Below, piece after piece: positions 5,255-6,054 of a stretch of 6,054 nt of DNA. A program made the position numbers and the translations under genes. The DNA lies in contig CAKZKZ010000586.1 in assembly GCA_937124495.1 (NCBI GenBank), positions 1 through 6,054 on the forward strand, given 5' to 3'. Each line of letters opens with the position of its first letter. Position 1 is the first letter of the stretch. Below the pieces are notes generated by a model. It was not told the origin of the DNA and searched no databases. It saw only the letters and a program-made list of their open reading frames with translations. Origin of the DNA: an uncultured Dokdonia sp. Lineage in GTDB: Bacteria; Bacteroidota; Bacteroidia; Flavobacteriales; Flavobacteriaceae.

Positions 5255-5998
5255 ATGAGTATCTCTTTAAAAATTATAGCTATGATTCCCGCACGGTATG
5301 CGGCTTCTCGTTTTCCTGGAAAAATGATGAAAGATTTAGGCGGAAAACCTGTCATTGTGCGTACATATGAAAGTACCGTTGCAACCAAACTGTTTGATGA
5401 AGTATATGTCGTGACAGATAGTGCAGTGATTTATGATGCTGTACTTGCAGAAGGAGGAAAGGCATTGATGAGTCGTGATGACCATGAGTGTGGTAGTGAT
5501 CGTATAGCCGAAGCTGTTGCTTCTATAGATTGTGATATCGTAGTTAATGTGCAAGGAGATGAACCTTTTACAACCAGAGAAGATTTAGCCCCTGTGCTAA
5601 ATGTCTTTTATGGTGATGATGCTTTGCAAATTGACTTAGCCAGTGTCATGACACCCTTAGAAACTCAGGAAGATATTCAAAATCCTAATAATGTAAAGGT
5701 GATTGTAGATGCTATGGATTATGCTTTGTACTTTTCAAGATCACCATTACCGTATGTAAGAGATACAGAAGTTCCATTAACCGTCTATAAGCATAAAGGA
5801 ATTTATGCGTTTAGAAAACAAGCTGTTATTGATTTCTCTCTTTTAAAAATGCGCGCTCTAGAAGCTGCCGAAAAGATAGAGTGTATTCGGTTTTTAGAAT
5901 ATGGTAAAAAAATAAAAATGGTACGTTCTCATAATGTCGCTATAGGAATAGATACTCCAGAAGATTTAGAAAAAGCACGTCAACGTATAGCTAATTAA
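5255..5998 (+). CDS. kdsB: 3-deoxy-manno-octulosonate cytidylyltransferase (CMP-Kdo synthetase)
   Basis: The 247-residue product matches KdsB throughout and is of normal length. The nucleotide-binding signature is IPARYAASRFPGKMM (residues 11-25), followed by VVTDS (52-56). HECGSDRIAEA (77-87) and VNVQGDEPF (97-105) line the active site. Later come YFSRSPLPYVRD, KHKGIYAFRKQ, IRFLEYGKKIKMV and GIDTPEDLEKAR (231-242); the aspartates in QGDEP and GIDTPED are the expected metal-binding residues. The enzyme joins CTP and Kdo to make CMP-Kdo and pyrophosphate in the cytoplasm, the activated sugar needed for the inner core of lipopolysaccharide. The start at ATG 5255 gives the short lead MSISLKIIA; an internal Met10 would remove the first beta strand and is less likely. 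A good promoter and a palindromic leader precede it. A probable lipid acyltransferase gene begins seven bases after the stop, consistent with envelope biogenesis. Confidence 0.96.
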   Translation: MSISLKIIAMIPARYAASRFPGKMMKDLGGKPVIVRTYESTVATKLFDEVYVVTDSAVIYDAVLAEGGKALMSRDDHECGSDRIAEAVASIDCDIVVNVQGDEPFTTREDLAPVLNVFYGDDALQIDLASVMTPLETQEDIQNPNNVKVIVDAMDYALYFSRSPLPYVRDTEVPLTVYKHKGIYAFRKQAVIDFSLLKMRALEAAEKIECIRFLEYGKKIKMVRSHNVAIGIDTPEDLEKARQRIAN

Positions 5999-6004
5999 AA
6001 ACGT

Positions 6005-6054
6005 ATGGGATTATCAAGTTGGATTTATAAGAAAATTTTAGGATGGAAAGCCAT
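6005..6054 (+). CDS. N-terminus of a probable 1-acylglycerol-phosphate acyltransferase-like protein, cut by the right edge
   Basis: An ATG at 6005, seven bases after the kdsB stop codon, opens a frame that stays open for 16 codons to the window end, giving MGLSSWIYKKILGWKA. From memory, small Bacteroidota PlsC-like acyltransferases begin this way, with a short aromatic helix ending in (I/L)-x-GWK before the HTSWxD catalytic block, which lies outside this window. The tight spacing supports cotranscription with kdsB. If the name is right, it transfers an acyl chain to lysophospholipid or a related acceptor at the inner membrane. Sixteen residues are too few for certainty. Confidence 0.5.
   Translation, partial: MGLSSWIYKKILGWKA

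Noticed and set aside
5336..5554. Minus-strand open frame of 72 codons
   Set aside because: It falls wholly inside kdsB, whose motifs are complete; the translation has no family pattern.

Overview
The window looks like chromosome of a marine-type flavobacterium (Bacteroidota, Flavobacteriaceae; Dokdonia-like by recollection, not by search). The grounds are the low G+C content, the absence of Shine-Dalgarno-led starts, several matches to the Bacteroidota promoter -7 element TAnnTTTG, a DUF3822 gene next to rsmD, and a 20-bp palindrome TACGCTTTCGCGAAAGCGTA of a kind I recall as common between genes in this group.

Left part (1-998). A secreted protein gene begins at 97 on the minus strand and runs off the left edge. 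Positions 98-624 carry no intact gene. On the minus strand they hold a decayed Mrr-like restriction endonuclease fragment (about 501-276), broken by an apparent one-base deletion in a T run, and a second gene-tail fragment (272-156) in another frame. Next is a lone 84-residue plus-strand gene of unknown function (625-879), with operator-like and promoter-like sequence before it and a strong intrinsic terminator after it.

Middle (999-3112). A tightly packed minus-strand operon reads, in transcription order, a membrane-anchored protein of unknown function (2996-2343), a DUF3822 gene (2353-1559) and rsmD (1562-999), with overlaps of 11 and 4 bases. The DUF3822 gene carries an in-frame TGA at codon 66, with clearly homologous coding sequence continuing in the same frame, so it is a nonsense allele, a base error, or a split or recoded gene.

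Right part (3113-6054). Divergent from that operon, plus-strand genes encode a RecD/Dda-like SF1 helicase, a DUF4126 membrane protein, KdsB (CMP-Kdo synthetase for lipopolysaccharide) and, cut by the right edge, the start of a probable small acyltransferase. A good TTG-N18-TAnnTTTG promoter overlaps the end of the DUF4126 gene. The 20-bp palindrome lies between it and the kdsB start, so kdsB probably has its own transcript with a hairpin leader.

Most of the window is ordinary housekeeping. The points worth a second look are the interrupted DUF3822 gene, the relic of a restriction gene, the orphan 84-residue gene, and the palindrome in the kdsB leader. I see no complete new defence or mobile system.
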